A DNA stretch of 64,000 nucleotides from Selenomonadaceae bacterium (GTDB lineage: Bacteria > Bacillota > Negativicutes > Selenomonadales > Selenomonadaceae): positions 186,001 to 250,000 of the forward strand of contig JAGABT010000016.1 of NCBI GenBank assembly GCA_017614505.1, read 5' to 3'. Numbering within the stretch: position 1 is the first letter of the stretch; each line of letters begins with the position of its first letter. Below the pieces are notes generated by a model, which was not told where the DNA came from, did not search any database, and saw only the letters and a list, made by a program, of their open reading frames with translations. A program made the translations under genes and the position numbers. This document shows positions 35,832 through 44,092 of the stretch, one piece after another.

Positions 35832-35860
35832 TGGCGTTAATGTTTATTTTGGTGTAGAAT
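35832..35860 (+). promoter_or_regulatory. Probable promoter of the Hsp70 operon
   Basis: TAGAAT (35855-35860) with a poor -35 (TGGCGT, 35832-35837) at 17 bp, 27 bp before the first Hsp70 gene. It is back-to-back with the export operon promoter. No CIRCE heat-shock operator was seen. Confidence 0.45.
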
Positions 35861-35886
35861 ATCTGCGCGAAGGGGGAATTTTTTTT

Positions 35887-37452
35887 ATGGCAATGGCGAT
35901 TGGCTTGGATTTCGGCACGACAAATTCCGTGGTGAGTTACGTCGACGGCGCGGGCAAACTGCGCACTTTCAAACAGAACGGCTCGCCGCTCATTCCCAGC
36001 GCGATTTATTTCAAGGCGCCGGACGAGTACGTTATCGGGCTGGCGGCGGTTGCGCTCGGCGAAAAAAATCCCGACAGGAAAATTTCCGGCTTCAAAATGC
36101 GCCTGAGCGATACTCGCGACCAGATTGTCTACGAAGGTGGTAAGCTCAAGCCGAAAGTTGCCGTGAAACTTTTTCTCAACCGGCTCATGGCGCAGGTGCA
36201 GGAATATCTGATAAAAAAATTCGGCGCCGCTGAAGGCACAATCGACCGCGCGGTTATCACCGTCCCCGCCAAATTCAACGACGCTGCTAACCGTGCGATT
36301 AAACTTGCGGCGGCGGCTGCCATGAATTTAAATTCCGACCAGATTAAGCTCGTCTACGAACCGACGGCGGCGGCTGTTGCGGCTCAGCGCGAAAATATTT
36401 CCGGCGCCTCGAACTTTCTGATTTACGACTTCGGCGGCGGCACCTTCGACGTTTCGCTTATTCAGAAATCCCGCGGTGTCTTCCACCAGATTTTGACCGA
36501 CGGCGACCCGAACTGCGGCGGCGACCTGCTCACTGACATTCTCGCGCAGCATTTGCTTAAACTGGCGAATGAAACTTTCGGCACCAGTTTCCCGTGGGAC
36601 GCTGACGACTTCGATGAAAATTTTCACGGCGTCGACGAAATTCAGTACGCCAGAAACCGCGCCGCCATTCTCAGCGAATCCGCCCGCGTCAAAACCAGCC
36701 TGAGCAGCGACAAAAATTTCACTGCCACTTTTCCGTTTTACGTCGACAAAAATTCCAGCCGCGAATTTGTCAGTGAAATTGCCCGCGCGGATTTTGAACG
36801 GCTGATTCGTAAAATTATTTTGCACACGGCGGAAATCACTCAGCGAGTGATTAAAAGCGAGGCGGCGGAAAATATCGGCGGCGTCGAAAAAATTATTCTT
36901 GCCGGCGGCAGCAGTCAAATTCCGCTGGTGCGCGAAATTCTACGTGACGCGCTCGGCACCTTCGACGTGAGCTATTCGGAAAATGTTTCGACGCTGATTA
37001 GCCGCGGCGCGGCAATTCTCGCGCAGGATATTGATTCGGTGGAAAATCTGACTTCGCAGAAAACCACCGCGCAGATTGGCGTTGCGTCGACCGAAGGGCT
37101 TATGTATAATATTTTCCAGCCGGTTATCGACGCCGATACTCAGTTGCCGTGCGAAAATTCCTGCGAGTTCAGACTGCTTGAGGACAACCAGCGGCATCTG
37201 GAAATTGCCTACTACGAGCGCGACGCTAAGAATTTTCCGAATGCGCGGCGGATTGACGATGACGGCGTAAATCTGGTTGACGTGCTGCAGATTGAACTGC
37301 CAGCCGGTCTGAAGAAAAATTCAACCGTTGTGAAAGTTAATTTCAGCGTGCGGAGCGATTCGAGCGTAGAAATTTCGGCGGCGGTTACGGCGAATGGCGA
37401 GGATATTGGCGGCGGCGCGGTCGAAGTTCGCAGGGCGTCAGATTTGTTTTGA
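35887..37452 (+). CDS. Hsp70-family protein 1 of 3
   Basis: A 521-residue DnaK-like protein, shorter than DnaK (about 610-640). The ATPase domain (about 1-385) has intact motifs: phosphate 1 (GLDFGTTNSVV), phosphate 2 (YDFGGGTFDVSL) and adenosine (ILAGGSSQIPLVREIL). A beta-rich substrate-binding-like part (about 395-521) follows, but the helical lid of DnaK is missing. It differs strongly from the other two Hsp70 genes, so this is not simple recent duplication. It has AAGGGGG upstream of ATG. The client and partners are unknown; no dnaJ or grpE lies nearby. Confidence 0.9.
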   Translation: MAMAIGLDFGTTNSVVSYVDGAGKLRTFKQNGSPLIPSAIYFKAPDEYVIGLAAVALGEKNPDRKISGFKMRLSDTRDQIVYEGGKLKPKVAVKLFLNRLMAQVQEYLIKKFGAAEGTIDRAVITVPAKFNDAANRAIKLAAAAAMNLNSDQIKLVYEPTAAAVAAQRENISGASNFLIYDFGGGTFDVSLIQKSRGVFHQILTDGDPNCGGDLLTDILAQHLLKLANETFGTSFPWDADDFDENFHGVDEIQYARNRAAILSESARVKTSLSSDKNFTATFPFYVDKNSSREFVSEIARADFERLIRKIILHTAEITQRVIKSEAAENIGGVEKIILAGGSSQIPLVREILRDALGTFDVSYSENVSTLISRGAAILAQDIDSVENLTSQKTTAQIGVASTEGLMYNIFQPVIDADTQLPCENSCEFRLLEDNQRHLEIAYYERDAKNFPNARRIDDDGVNLVDVLQIELPAGLKKNSTVVKVNFSVRSDSSVEISAAVTANGEDIGGGAVEVRRASDLF

Positions 37453-37463
37453 GGGGATAGCGC

Positions 37464-38264
37464 ATGTTTTATCGTGAACGCGAAAAGCAGGAAATTCGGG
37501 AATGGATACAGGCGGCGTTTTCCGTGGCGGAGGAAAAATTCAACGCGCAGATTCTGGAGCTGCGGCAGGAAATTTCCGATTTGAAAAAAACCAACCTTGA
37601 AGTTATGCGGGAGCTGGAAGATTTGAAGTTTCGCGCGGAAAGCGGCGTGGAGTCGGCGCAGAGTTCGCCGGAGTCGATTTTCTACCTTGACGAGCCGCCG
37701 GACGTTTACATAACGAATGCGCGCATGGAAATTCAGGGCAGGCTCAATCTGGCGGCGGACGTTGACGAGATTAAAAATTTCCTCAGCGCGAACGGCGGCG
37801 ACACCGGCGCGAAATTTCAACGGCTGATTGAATCGCACGAGGAACTGATTAGCAGTTTCGGCGTCAGGATTAACATTGACGAAATTGCCGACGACGAGCT
37901 CAGCGAGGCGGTTACCGCGCGATACTTCAAGGTTTTCCAGCAGATTATCTTCGACAATGTGATCGTGGCGATTAACCGCGGGCTGGACGAAGACCCCGTG
38001 TTCTACTTTGAATTTCTGCGCCGCGTCAATGACTACCTCAACCGTTGCGGGATTTACACCGTCAATGCGAAATCCGGCGTGCAGGTTTCCGACGAAGATT
38101 ATCAGAACATGACGCCGCAAATCCGCAAGACCGGCGATAAAAAACTTGCCGGCACTATCGCTGAAATTGAGCGCCTGCCCTACCGCATAAATTACGTCAA
38201 CGAGTTCGGCGAGCTGAAATTTCTGCAGTACAACGGCGTTATGACGGTTTACAAGGCGGTGTAG
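37464..38264 (+). CDS. Coiled-coil protein of unknown function in the Hsp70 cluster
   Basis: 266 residues without signal peptide or membrane segment. Residues about 1-65 form a charged coiled coil (LELRQEISDLKKTNLEVMRE). A helical middle (about 90-200; YFKVFQQIIFDNVIVAINRG) and a small strand-like C-terminus (LPYRINYVNEFGELKFLQYN) follow. It is not recognised as GrpE by motif, although a long helix followed by a beta element is the general GrpE layout. Being embedded between Hsp70 genes (11 bp and 1 bp gaps), it is probably a partner of them, perhaps an exchange factor or adaptor; this is inference. Confidence 0.8.
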   Translation: MFYREREKQEIREWIQAAFSVAEEKFNAQILELRQEISDLKKTNLEVMRELEDLKFRAESGVESAQSSPESIFYLDEPPDVYITNARMEIQGRLNLAADVDEIKNFLSANGGDTGAKFQRLIESHEELISSFGVRINIDEIADDELSEAVTARYFKVFQQIIFDNVIVAINRGLDEDPVFYFEFLRRVNDYLNRCGIYTVNAKSGVQVSDEDYQNMTPQIRKTGDKKLAGTIAEIERLPYRINYVNEFGELKFLQYNGVMTVYKAV

Positions 38265-38265
38265 C

Positions 38266-39753
38266 ATGGAATACTTTTTCGGCATAGATTTTGGCGCCTG
38301 CAATCTGAAATGCGTCCGCGCCGACGATTTGAAGCTGCGCGCCGTCAAGCTCAATACGAATGACGACGGCTCTTTTCACACGCCCAGCGCGATTTTTTAT
38401 AACCGCACTAAAAGCGGCGGCGTCGATAAAATAATCGGGCAGACCGCGCTCAATCAGGGCGCACTCGATTCGGAAAATTTAATCGTCGACCTCAAGCGCA
38501 AGCTGGAAATTAAAGACTGGCGCAAAAATATTCCCGCGCTCAGCCGTGAAGTTACCGCGCCCGAAGTCGCCGAGGATATTTTCAAAAAGATTTACGCATT
38601 CGCCGCGCGCAACTTCCAGCCGGACGATACCGCCCGCGCCGCTATCACCGTGCCAGCGATTTTCACCGAACGCCAGCGCCGGATTTTAGCTGACGCCGCC
38701 ACTCGCGCAAGTTTTACCGTCGACGCGGTTGTTAATGAGGCGTTCGCGGCGATTTTCGGCGTGCAGGCTGAGGAAGATTCGCTCAACGTCATTTTCGATT
38801 TCGGCGGCTCCACGCTCGATGTCAGCGTTATCAAATTCGGCGGCGGCGAAGTTACCGAGCTGGTTGCCAGCGGCTTGAACCTCGGCGGGCTGGATATTGA
38901 CAGGGATATTCTGGAAAAGATTCTGCGTCCGAAATTTGCTGAGGAACTCGACGCGGCGTGGGACGTGGAAAATTCCGGCGACCTTCAGCTGAATTTCGCG
39001 CGGCGGCTCAAGGAAACGCTCTACGGCGATTTTGAAGAAAGCGTCGACGCCGAACTGGTTGAGTTTCGCCCAGGCTTCGACAAAATCTCGCTCAATCGCG
39101 CGGAAGTTAATGAGCTCTTGGAGCGTGAAGGCTACGGCGATAAAATTACCGCGCTGCTCGATGAAATTTTCGACGAACTTGAACAGGGCGCCGACTGCTT
39201 CGACAGGGAAGATGTCACGGCTATTTGGGCGTTCGGCGGCTCAATGCACATTCCATACTTTCGCAACCTGCTGGAAAATTATTTTGGCGCTGAAATTTTC
39301 GACGCGGACGGCTACGAGTTCGACGACGACGAAGGTCTGGCGGCTGGGCTCGAAGATAAATATCTGGTAGTTGCTGGCGGCGCCGCGAATTTTTTAAAAC
39401 AGCGCGAGAAAATCCGCACCGTCAACGTCATTCCCTGCCAGATCTGCTACAGCCTCGGCGGCAGTCTCAAGCCAGGTATCGCCAAAAATTCTGCGCACGG
39501 CTTTGAAACTTTGTATTTGAAACTGAATCCGGCGGAGCTGGAAAAATTCGGCTGGAAGATTGAGCTGTATCAAGCCTTCGCGAATTTGAGCGACGCGGCG
39601 TACCTCGGCGAAATAAAATTAAATCCGGCGCTGTACGAAAAATCCGAACCGCCGCTGCTGAAACTGAAAATCCTGCGCGACGGGAAACTGCGGCTGCGAA
39701 TTTTTGAAAGGCGCGCGGCGGAAATTGCGCTGGTGGAGGAATTTGAAATATGA
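38266..39753 (+). CDS. Hsp70-family protein 2 of 3, divergent ATPase motifs
   Basis: 495 residues of Hsp70 fold. Phosphate 1 is altered (GIDFGACNLKCV instead of GTTNS), phosphate 2 is near normal (FDFGGSTLDVSVI) and the adenosine motif is altered (FGGSMHIPYFRNLL). A short C-terminal beta-type region (about 375-495) replaces the DnaK substrate domain and lid. The changes suggest weak or altered ATP hydrolysis, possibly a regulatory or scaffold member. The ATG is 1 bp after the coiled-coil gene stop, and the stop overlaps the next Hsp70 start (ATGA). Confidence 0.87.
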   Translation: MEYFFGIDFGACNLKCVRADDLKLRAVKLNTNDDGSFHTPSAIFYNRTKSGGVDKIIGQTALNQGALDSENLIVDLKRKLEIKDWRKNIPALSREVTAPEVAEDIFKKIYAFAARNFQPDDTARAAITVPAIFTERQRRILADAATRASFTVDAVVNEAFAAIFGVQAEEDSLNVIFDFGGSTLDVSVIKFGGGEVTELVASGLNLGGLDIDRDILEKILRPKFAEELDAAWDVENSGDLQLNFARRLKETLYGDFEESVDAELVEFRPGFDKISLNRAEVNELLEREGYGDKITALLDEIFDELEQGADCFDREDVTAIWAFGGSMHIPYFRNLLENYFGAEIFDADGYEFDDDEGLAAGLEDKYLVVAGGAANFLKQREKIRTVNVIPCQICYSLGGSLKPGIAKNSAHGFETLYLKLNPAELEKFGWKIELYQAFANLSDAAYLGEIKLNPALYEKSEPPLLKLKILRDGKLRLRIFERRAAEIALVEEFEI

Positions 39754-41285
39754 GCTACGATTACGTTTTGGGCATCGACCTCGGCACGACGAATACGCTC
39801 GCCTGCTACTTCGTCGGCGGCAAAAAAAGACTGCTGAAATTTCCGCCTGGCGAAACTATGCTGCCGAGCGTGATTTTCACCGACGATGACGGCAAGGTTA
39901 CCGTCGGGCAGATGGCGCAGAATCAGGGCGTCGTTCAGCCGGAAAATATGATTAGTTCCTCGAAAACTTTTATCGGAAATTTGGAACTCAACCAAACGTG
40001 GAACTGTGGCGGCAAAATTTACACGCCCACCAACGTCGCCACTGAAATTCTGAAGGAAGTCCGGCGCCAGTTTGTCAAGCGCGTCAAGCTGGACGAAAAC
40101 GCTGAAATTGGCGCGGTTATCACGGTTCCTGCCTACTTCAACGACAACCAGCGCGACGAAACGCGTAAGGCTGGCGAGGCGGCGGGCTTTCACGTCATGT
40201 GGATTCTCGAAGAACCGACGGCTGCGGCGATTGAAGCCGTTCACGAAAAACAGCTTGATAAAAAAGTTTTCGTTATCGACATTGGCGGCGGCACCTTCGA
40301 CCTCAGCGTTCTGGAAGCCGACCACGAAAATCACACCTACCGCGCCATTGCGATTGACGGCGACGACCGGCTCGGCGGCGACAACTTCGACAAAATCATT
40401 CAGCGCAAACTTATCAGCAAGGTTGAAGACGACGTGAAAATCAATCTTGACTCCGCCGAATCCGCCATGCTCGACGAAACCGACTACAACAAGCTTATGC
40501 ACAGGCTCCTGACTGAGGCGCGGAAAATCAAGGAAGGCTTGAGCGAAACGCAGCAGTACGAAATTAATCTGCCGAATTTCGCGCGGTTCGACGGGCGGGA
40601 TTATTCGCTGGATTTCTCAATGACGCGCGCCGAGTTCGACGAAATTTGCAAGCCGCTCTATGAAAAAATTTTCACCAAGCTCAACCACTTTGTCAAAGAG
40701 AACAACAATTTCTGGCTGGACGAGATTGGGCATGTCATCATGGCGGGCGGCAGCTGTTACATTCCCTACCTGCGCGAAAGGATTTACAGCGACGTTGGTA
40801 TCAGACCCGACAGCGATTTGGATATGTCGCGCTTAGTTGTAATTGGCGCGGCGCGCGTTGCTGAGGCGAAAAATTCCGGCATTGCTGGCGGCGGGATTGA
40901 GCTTAAGAGCGTGCTGGCGCATTCGCTCGGCGTGGAAATTATGACGGCGGACGGGCGGCTGATTTTCGACAGGATTCTGGCGAAGGATACGCCCTACCCC
41001 TGCGCCGCTACCCGCGAATACGAGACCGCCTTCGACAACCAGACGCGCATTGACGTGAACGTTTACGAAGCCGGAATTGAAGGCGCTCTTGAGCTGAAAT
41101 TCCACCGCTACCGTGGCACGCTCAGTCTGAAAAATCTGCCCGCCGCGCCGCGCGGTGAAACTTATGTCGACGTGCGATTTGAGTACACTGAAGACCAGCG
41201 CTTGAAGGTTACGGCGACGGATTTGCAGCGCGAAAACCATTTTGAAGAGCAGATTCTGGACAAAAATCATGACGCGCGAAATTGA
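39750..41285 (+). CDS. Hsp70-family protein 3 of 3
   Basis: 511 residues and the most DnaK-like of the three. Phosphate 1 (GIDLGTTNTLACY), the helix EEPTAAAIEAV, phosphate 2 (IDIGGGTFDLSVL), the GGDNFD turn and the adenosine motif (MAGGSCYIPYLRERI) are all present. The C-terminal beta domain (about 385-511; LAHSLGVEIMTADGR, VTATDLQRENHFEEQ) resembles DnaK SBD-beta, but the helical lid is absent. Its last 17 bp overlap the start of trmD. Confidence 0.92.
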   Translation: MSYDYVLGIDLGTTNTLACYFVGGKKRLLKFPPGETMLPSVIFTDDDGKVTVGQMAQNQGVVQPENMISSSKTFIGNLELNQTWNCGGKIYTPTNVATEILKEVRRQFVKRVKLDENAEIGAVITVPAYFNDNQRDETRKAGEAAGFHVMWILEEPTAAAIEAVHEKQLDKKVFVIDIGGGTFDLSVLEADHENHTYRAIAIDGDDRLGGDNFDKIIQRKLISKVEDDVKINLDSAESAMLDETDYNKLMHRLLTEARKIKEGLSETQQYEINLPNFARFDGRDYSLDFSMTRAEFDEICKPLYEKIFTKLNHFVKENNNFWLDEIGHVIMAGGSCYIPYLRERIYSDVGIRPDSDLDMSRLVVIGAARVAEAKNSGIAGGGIELKSVLAHSLGVEIMTADGRLIFDRILAKDTPYPCAATREYETAFDNQTRIDVNVYEAGIEGALELKFHRYRGTLSLKNLPAAPRGETYVDVRFEYTEDQRLKVTATDLQRENHFEEQILDKNHDARN

Positions 41286-41958
41286 CATTATCACGCTTTT
41301 CCCCGAAATGTTCACGCCGCTTTCCAACAGCATTATCAAGCGCGCCGTTGACAATCAGATTTTGAAAATCCGGCTGACGCAGCTCAGGGATTTCGCCTAC
41401 GACAAGCACAGGCAGGTTGACGATTCGCCGTTCGGAGGCGGCAGCGGTATGGTTTTAAAGCCGGAGCCTATGTACCGCGCAGTTCGCGCAGTGCTGGAAA
41501 ATTCTGCCGCAACTTCGCGCAGGATTATCATAACCGACCCCAGCGGCGCAACTTTCACGCAGGCGAAGGTGAAGGAACTGGCTCAAATCGACTGGCTGAT
41601 TTTTATCTGCGGACACTACGAGGGCTTCGACGCGCGGATTTACGATTTGGCGGACGAGCGGATTTCTATTGGCGATTACGTTCTAACCGGCGGCGAACTG
41701 CCTGCGATGGTTATCGTCGACGCCGTTGCCAGAATGCTGCCGGACGTTTTGGGCGCGTCAGATTCGGCGGAAACTGATTCGTTCTTCGACGGAATGTTGA
41801 GCTTCCCGCAGTACACACGCCCGCGCGAATTTGAAGGAAAAGCCGTGCCGGAAGTCTTGCTGTCGGGCAACCACGCCGAAATTCGGAAATGGCGGCAGGC
41901 GCAGGCGCTCGAACTCACGCGGAAATTCAGACCAGATTTACTAAGCGAGGAATTTTAA
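41269..41958 (+). CDS. trmD: tRNA (guanine-N1-)-methyltransferase TrmD
   Basis: Methylates G37 of tRNAs with SAM, preventing frameshifts. The 229 residues carry the trefoil-knot signatures: EIDIITLFPEMF at the N-terminus, DDSPFGGGSGMVLKPEP, LIFICGHYEGFDARI and ISIGDYVLTGGELPA, all near identical to the family. The ATG at 41269 gives the standard N-terminus and lies inside the end of the third Hsp70 gene. trmD usually sits with rpsP-rimM-rplS; here it is separate from them. Confidence 0.97.
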   Translation: MTREIDIITLFPEMFTPLSNSIIKRAVDNQILKIRLTQLRDFAYDKHRQVDDSPFGGGSGMVLKPEPMYRAVRAVLENSAATSRRIIITDPSGATFTQAKVKELAQIDWLIFICGHYEGFDARIYDLADERISIGDYVLTGGELPAMVIVDAVARMLPDVLGASDSAETDSFFDGMLSFPQYTRPREFEGKAVPEVLLSGNHAEIRKWRQAQALELTRKFRPDLLSEEF

Positions 41959-42987
41959 ATGCGAAAATTTTTAATGATAGCCGTGCCGGTGCTTCTGATT
42001 CTGGCGATAGCCGTCGGCGTGGGAAGTTACCGCGCGATGCTCAAGGTGCAGGCGATGCCTTCCAGCTCGATAAAGACGATTCGCGATGCCGCAGCTGAAG
42101 GCGACACCGCCATTTTCAGCCAGCTGGTTGACGTGGACGCCGTGCTGGAAACCGCCGCCACTGAAATTGTCACAGCCTACATCAACGACCACGCCACTTC
42201 CATGACTTATTCGACGCTCGAAATGCAGAATCTTTACAACGCGCTCAAGCCGGAATTTCTCGCCGCCGCTAAGCCAGCCGTCAGCGATTACGTTGCGAAA
42301 GGGCGCGTGAACTTTCCTGCCGAGCTGAGCGAAATTCAGACGTGGCTCAAAGATTCCCGCGCTGAAACCTGCGCGATTACCAGCTACTCCAAAATCGTGA
42401 CGCGTGACGACGGCAGGGCTCACACAAAAATTGAGTTCTACAACGCCGCGCTCATGTTCAGTTTCGACCTTGAAGTCGCGCTGGAAAAAGTCGGCGAAAA
42501 TTCCTGGCGCGTAGTTTCAGCAACCGGCTTCGACGAATATTATCGTGGCGTCAACCGCGCGCTCAAGGAACGTCTGAAAAATTTGAACGCGCCGATTCAG
42601 GCGGAGATGGACGAATTTTTCGACGTGAAGGGCTTCGACGCGGCGGTTATCGAGGGCGACGAGTACGGCTTTTCTCGGACGCTGAGAATGACCGTGAAGG
42701 CTGAAGTTTTCGCCGATAAGCCGATTGAAAAAATCAGCGGCACTATCACAATCGACGGCGACGACGATAAGGAAAGTTCCGAGCCTTTTGCAATTTACCT
42801 TTCCGACGCGCCCAATGAAGACGGCGTGCAAACTTTCATCGTCGACAAAGTGCTGAATCCGTTCGTTCGCGCGGACGCCAATGTTATGCGCCACGGCTTG
42901 AAGAAAAAAGATTTGCACCTTGACGTTACCGAAATTACTTTCAGCGACGGCACCAGTGTCAAGAAATTCGACCAGCTGCCGGAATAA
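41959..42987 (+). CDS. Membrane-anchored protein, possibly DUF2939-like
   Basis: 342 residues with one N-terminal membrane helix (about 4-24; FLMIAVPVLLILAIAVG) and a large extracytoplasmic part. The first 60 residues after it (IKTIRDAAAEGDTAIFSQLV, DVDAVLETAATEIV) resemble the DUF2939 pattern. The rest is mixed strand and helix with no catalytic motif seen. The ATG directly abuts the trmD stop codon. No function can be assigned. Confidence 0.75.
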   Translation: MRKFLMIAVPVLLILAIAVGVGSYRAMLKVQAMPSSSIKTIRDAAAEGDTAIFSQLVDVDAVLETAATEIVTAYINDHATSMTYSTLEMQNLYNALKPEFLAAAKPAVSDYVAKGRVNFPAELSEIQTWLKDSRAETCAITSYSKIVTRDDGRAHTKIEFYNAALMFSFDLEVALEKVGENSWRVVSATGFDEYYRGVNRALKERLKNLNAPIQAEMDEFFDVKGFDAAVIEGDEYGFSRTLRMTVKAEVFADKPIEKISGTITIDGDDDKESSEPFAIYLSDAPNEDGVQTFIVDKVLNPFVRADANVMRHGLKKKDLHLDVTEITFSDGTSVKKFDQLPE

Positions 42988-43003
42988 ATTGGGAGGGATT
43001 TTT

Positions 43004-44047
43004 ATGGAAATGCCGCTGGTTTCGGTTATCGTGCCAATGTACAACACCGAGCTCTACGTCGACGAGCTGATTGAAAGCGTTCTCGCGCAGACGCTGGAAA
43101 ATTTTGAGCTGATAATTGTTGACGACTGCTCCACCGATCACAGCTGCGCGGTCGTCAAAAGTTACATTCCTAAAAGCGGCGGGCGGCTTCGATTGACGAA
43201 AATGTCTGCGAATACCGGCGGTCCGAGCCTGCCGAGAAATCGCGGGCTTGAGCTGGCGTCTGGGAAGTACATTTTTTTCATGGACAATGACGACGCGCTC
43301 ATTTCAAATGCACTGGAAAAACTCTGTGAAATCGCTGAAAAATATCAGGCCGACGTTGTGAATTGCAAGCGTTATTATCAGACTAAAGGTTTTGGAGAAG
43401 ATTTTATAAAAAATCTCAAGATAAAAGGAAATTCTGACGATAACAGAACACAAATCGTCGTTGAGGATATGATGAAGAGAGTGCGCGCCTGGACGAAAAA
43501 TGCTTTTGAAGTTTCGCCGTGGACAAAATTTTGCCGCCGAGATTTTCTGATCAAAAATGATATAAAATTTCTGCCGGTCGTACAGGAAGACAGCATTTGG
43601 ACATTTGAGCTGATTTGTACAGCAAAAAAATTCTTGATGGTTCCCGATGCATATTACATTCGTCGTCAGCGCAAAGATTCTCTCGCTACAGTTGCTCTGC
43701 AGCGCGAAATTAGCGTGGAAGGAATTCGCCGCAAGTTCGACAGAATTATTCACGGATTAAAGCATATTGATGATTTCATGGGAAGGCTGGATTTTTTCCG
43801 AGAAAATCCCTCCATGCGATACCGCGCGCTCAGCCAGTTCGTGACGCAGAATCTGAACTGGATACGCGTCGCCAGCGGCAATACCGAGCCGCACGTTATC
43901 TACGAAAATCTGCGCGAAGCCTTCAGCGGCGAAATGGGCGGTCACGACGTGCTAATTCCATTCCTTATCGCCAACAACGTTCGCCTTATCAAGGAACTTA
44001 TCGCTGAACGCGAAAAAAATAAAAGCGCTGACAGCGTCGAGGGTTGA
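43004..44047 (+). CDS. Family 2 glycosyltransferase
   Basis: 347 residues: N-terminal GT-A domain (LVSVIVPMYNTELYVDELIE; VDDCSTDHS; metal motif FFMDNDDAL) and a helical C-terminal part of about 120 residues. Its first and last thirds have the local base composition, while 43330-43760 is clearly richer in A+T. It is a paralogue of the next gene; the sugar donor is unknown. The ATG at 43004 follows GGGAGGG. Confidence 0.88.
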   Translation: MEMPLVSVIVPMYNTELYVDELIESVLAQTLENFELIIVDDCSTDHSCAVVKSYIPKSGGRLRLTKMSANTGGPSLPRNRGLELASGKYIFFMDNDDALISNALEKLCEIAEKYQADVVNCKRYYQTKGFGEDFIKNLKIKGNSDDNRTQIVVEDMMKRVRAWTKNAFEVSPWTKFCRRDFLIKNDIKFLPVVQEDSIWTFELICTAKKFLMVPDAYYIRRQRKDSLATVALQREISVEGIRRKFDRIIHGLKHIDDFMGRLDFFRENPSMRYRALSQFVTQNLNWIRVASGNTEPHVIYENLREAFSGEMGGHDVLIPFLIANNVRLIKELIAEREKNKSADSVEG

Positions 44048-44092
44048 AGGATTTTGGCAGCTTGTACCGAAATGAATTGCGAGGTGTTTTTT

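Noticed and set aside
35796-35886. Heat-shock CIRCE operator before the Hsp70 genes
   Set aside because: No TTAGCACTC-N9-GAGTGCTAA sequence is present, so HrcA control is not supported.
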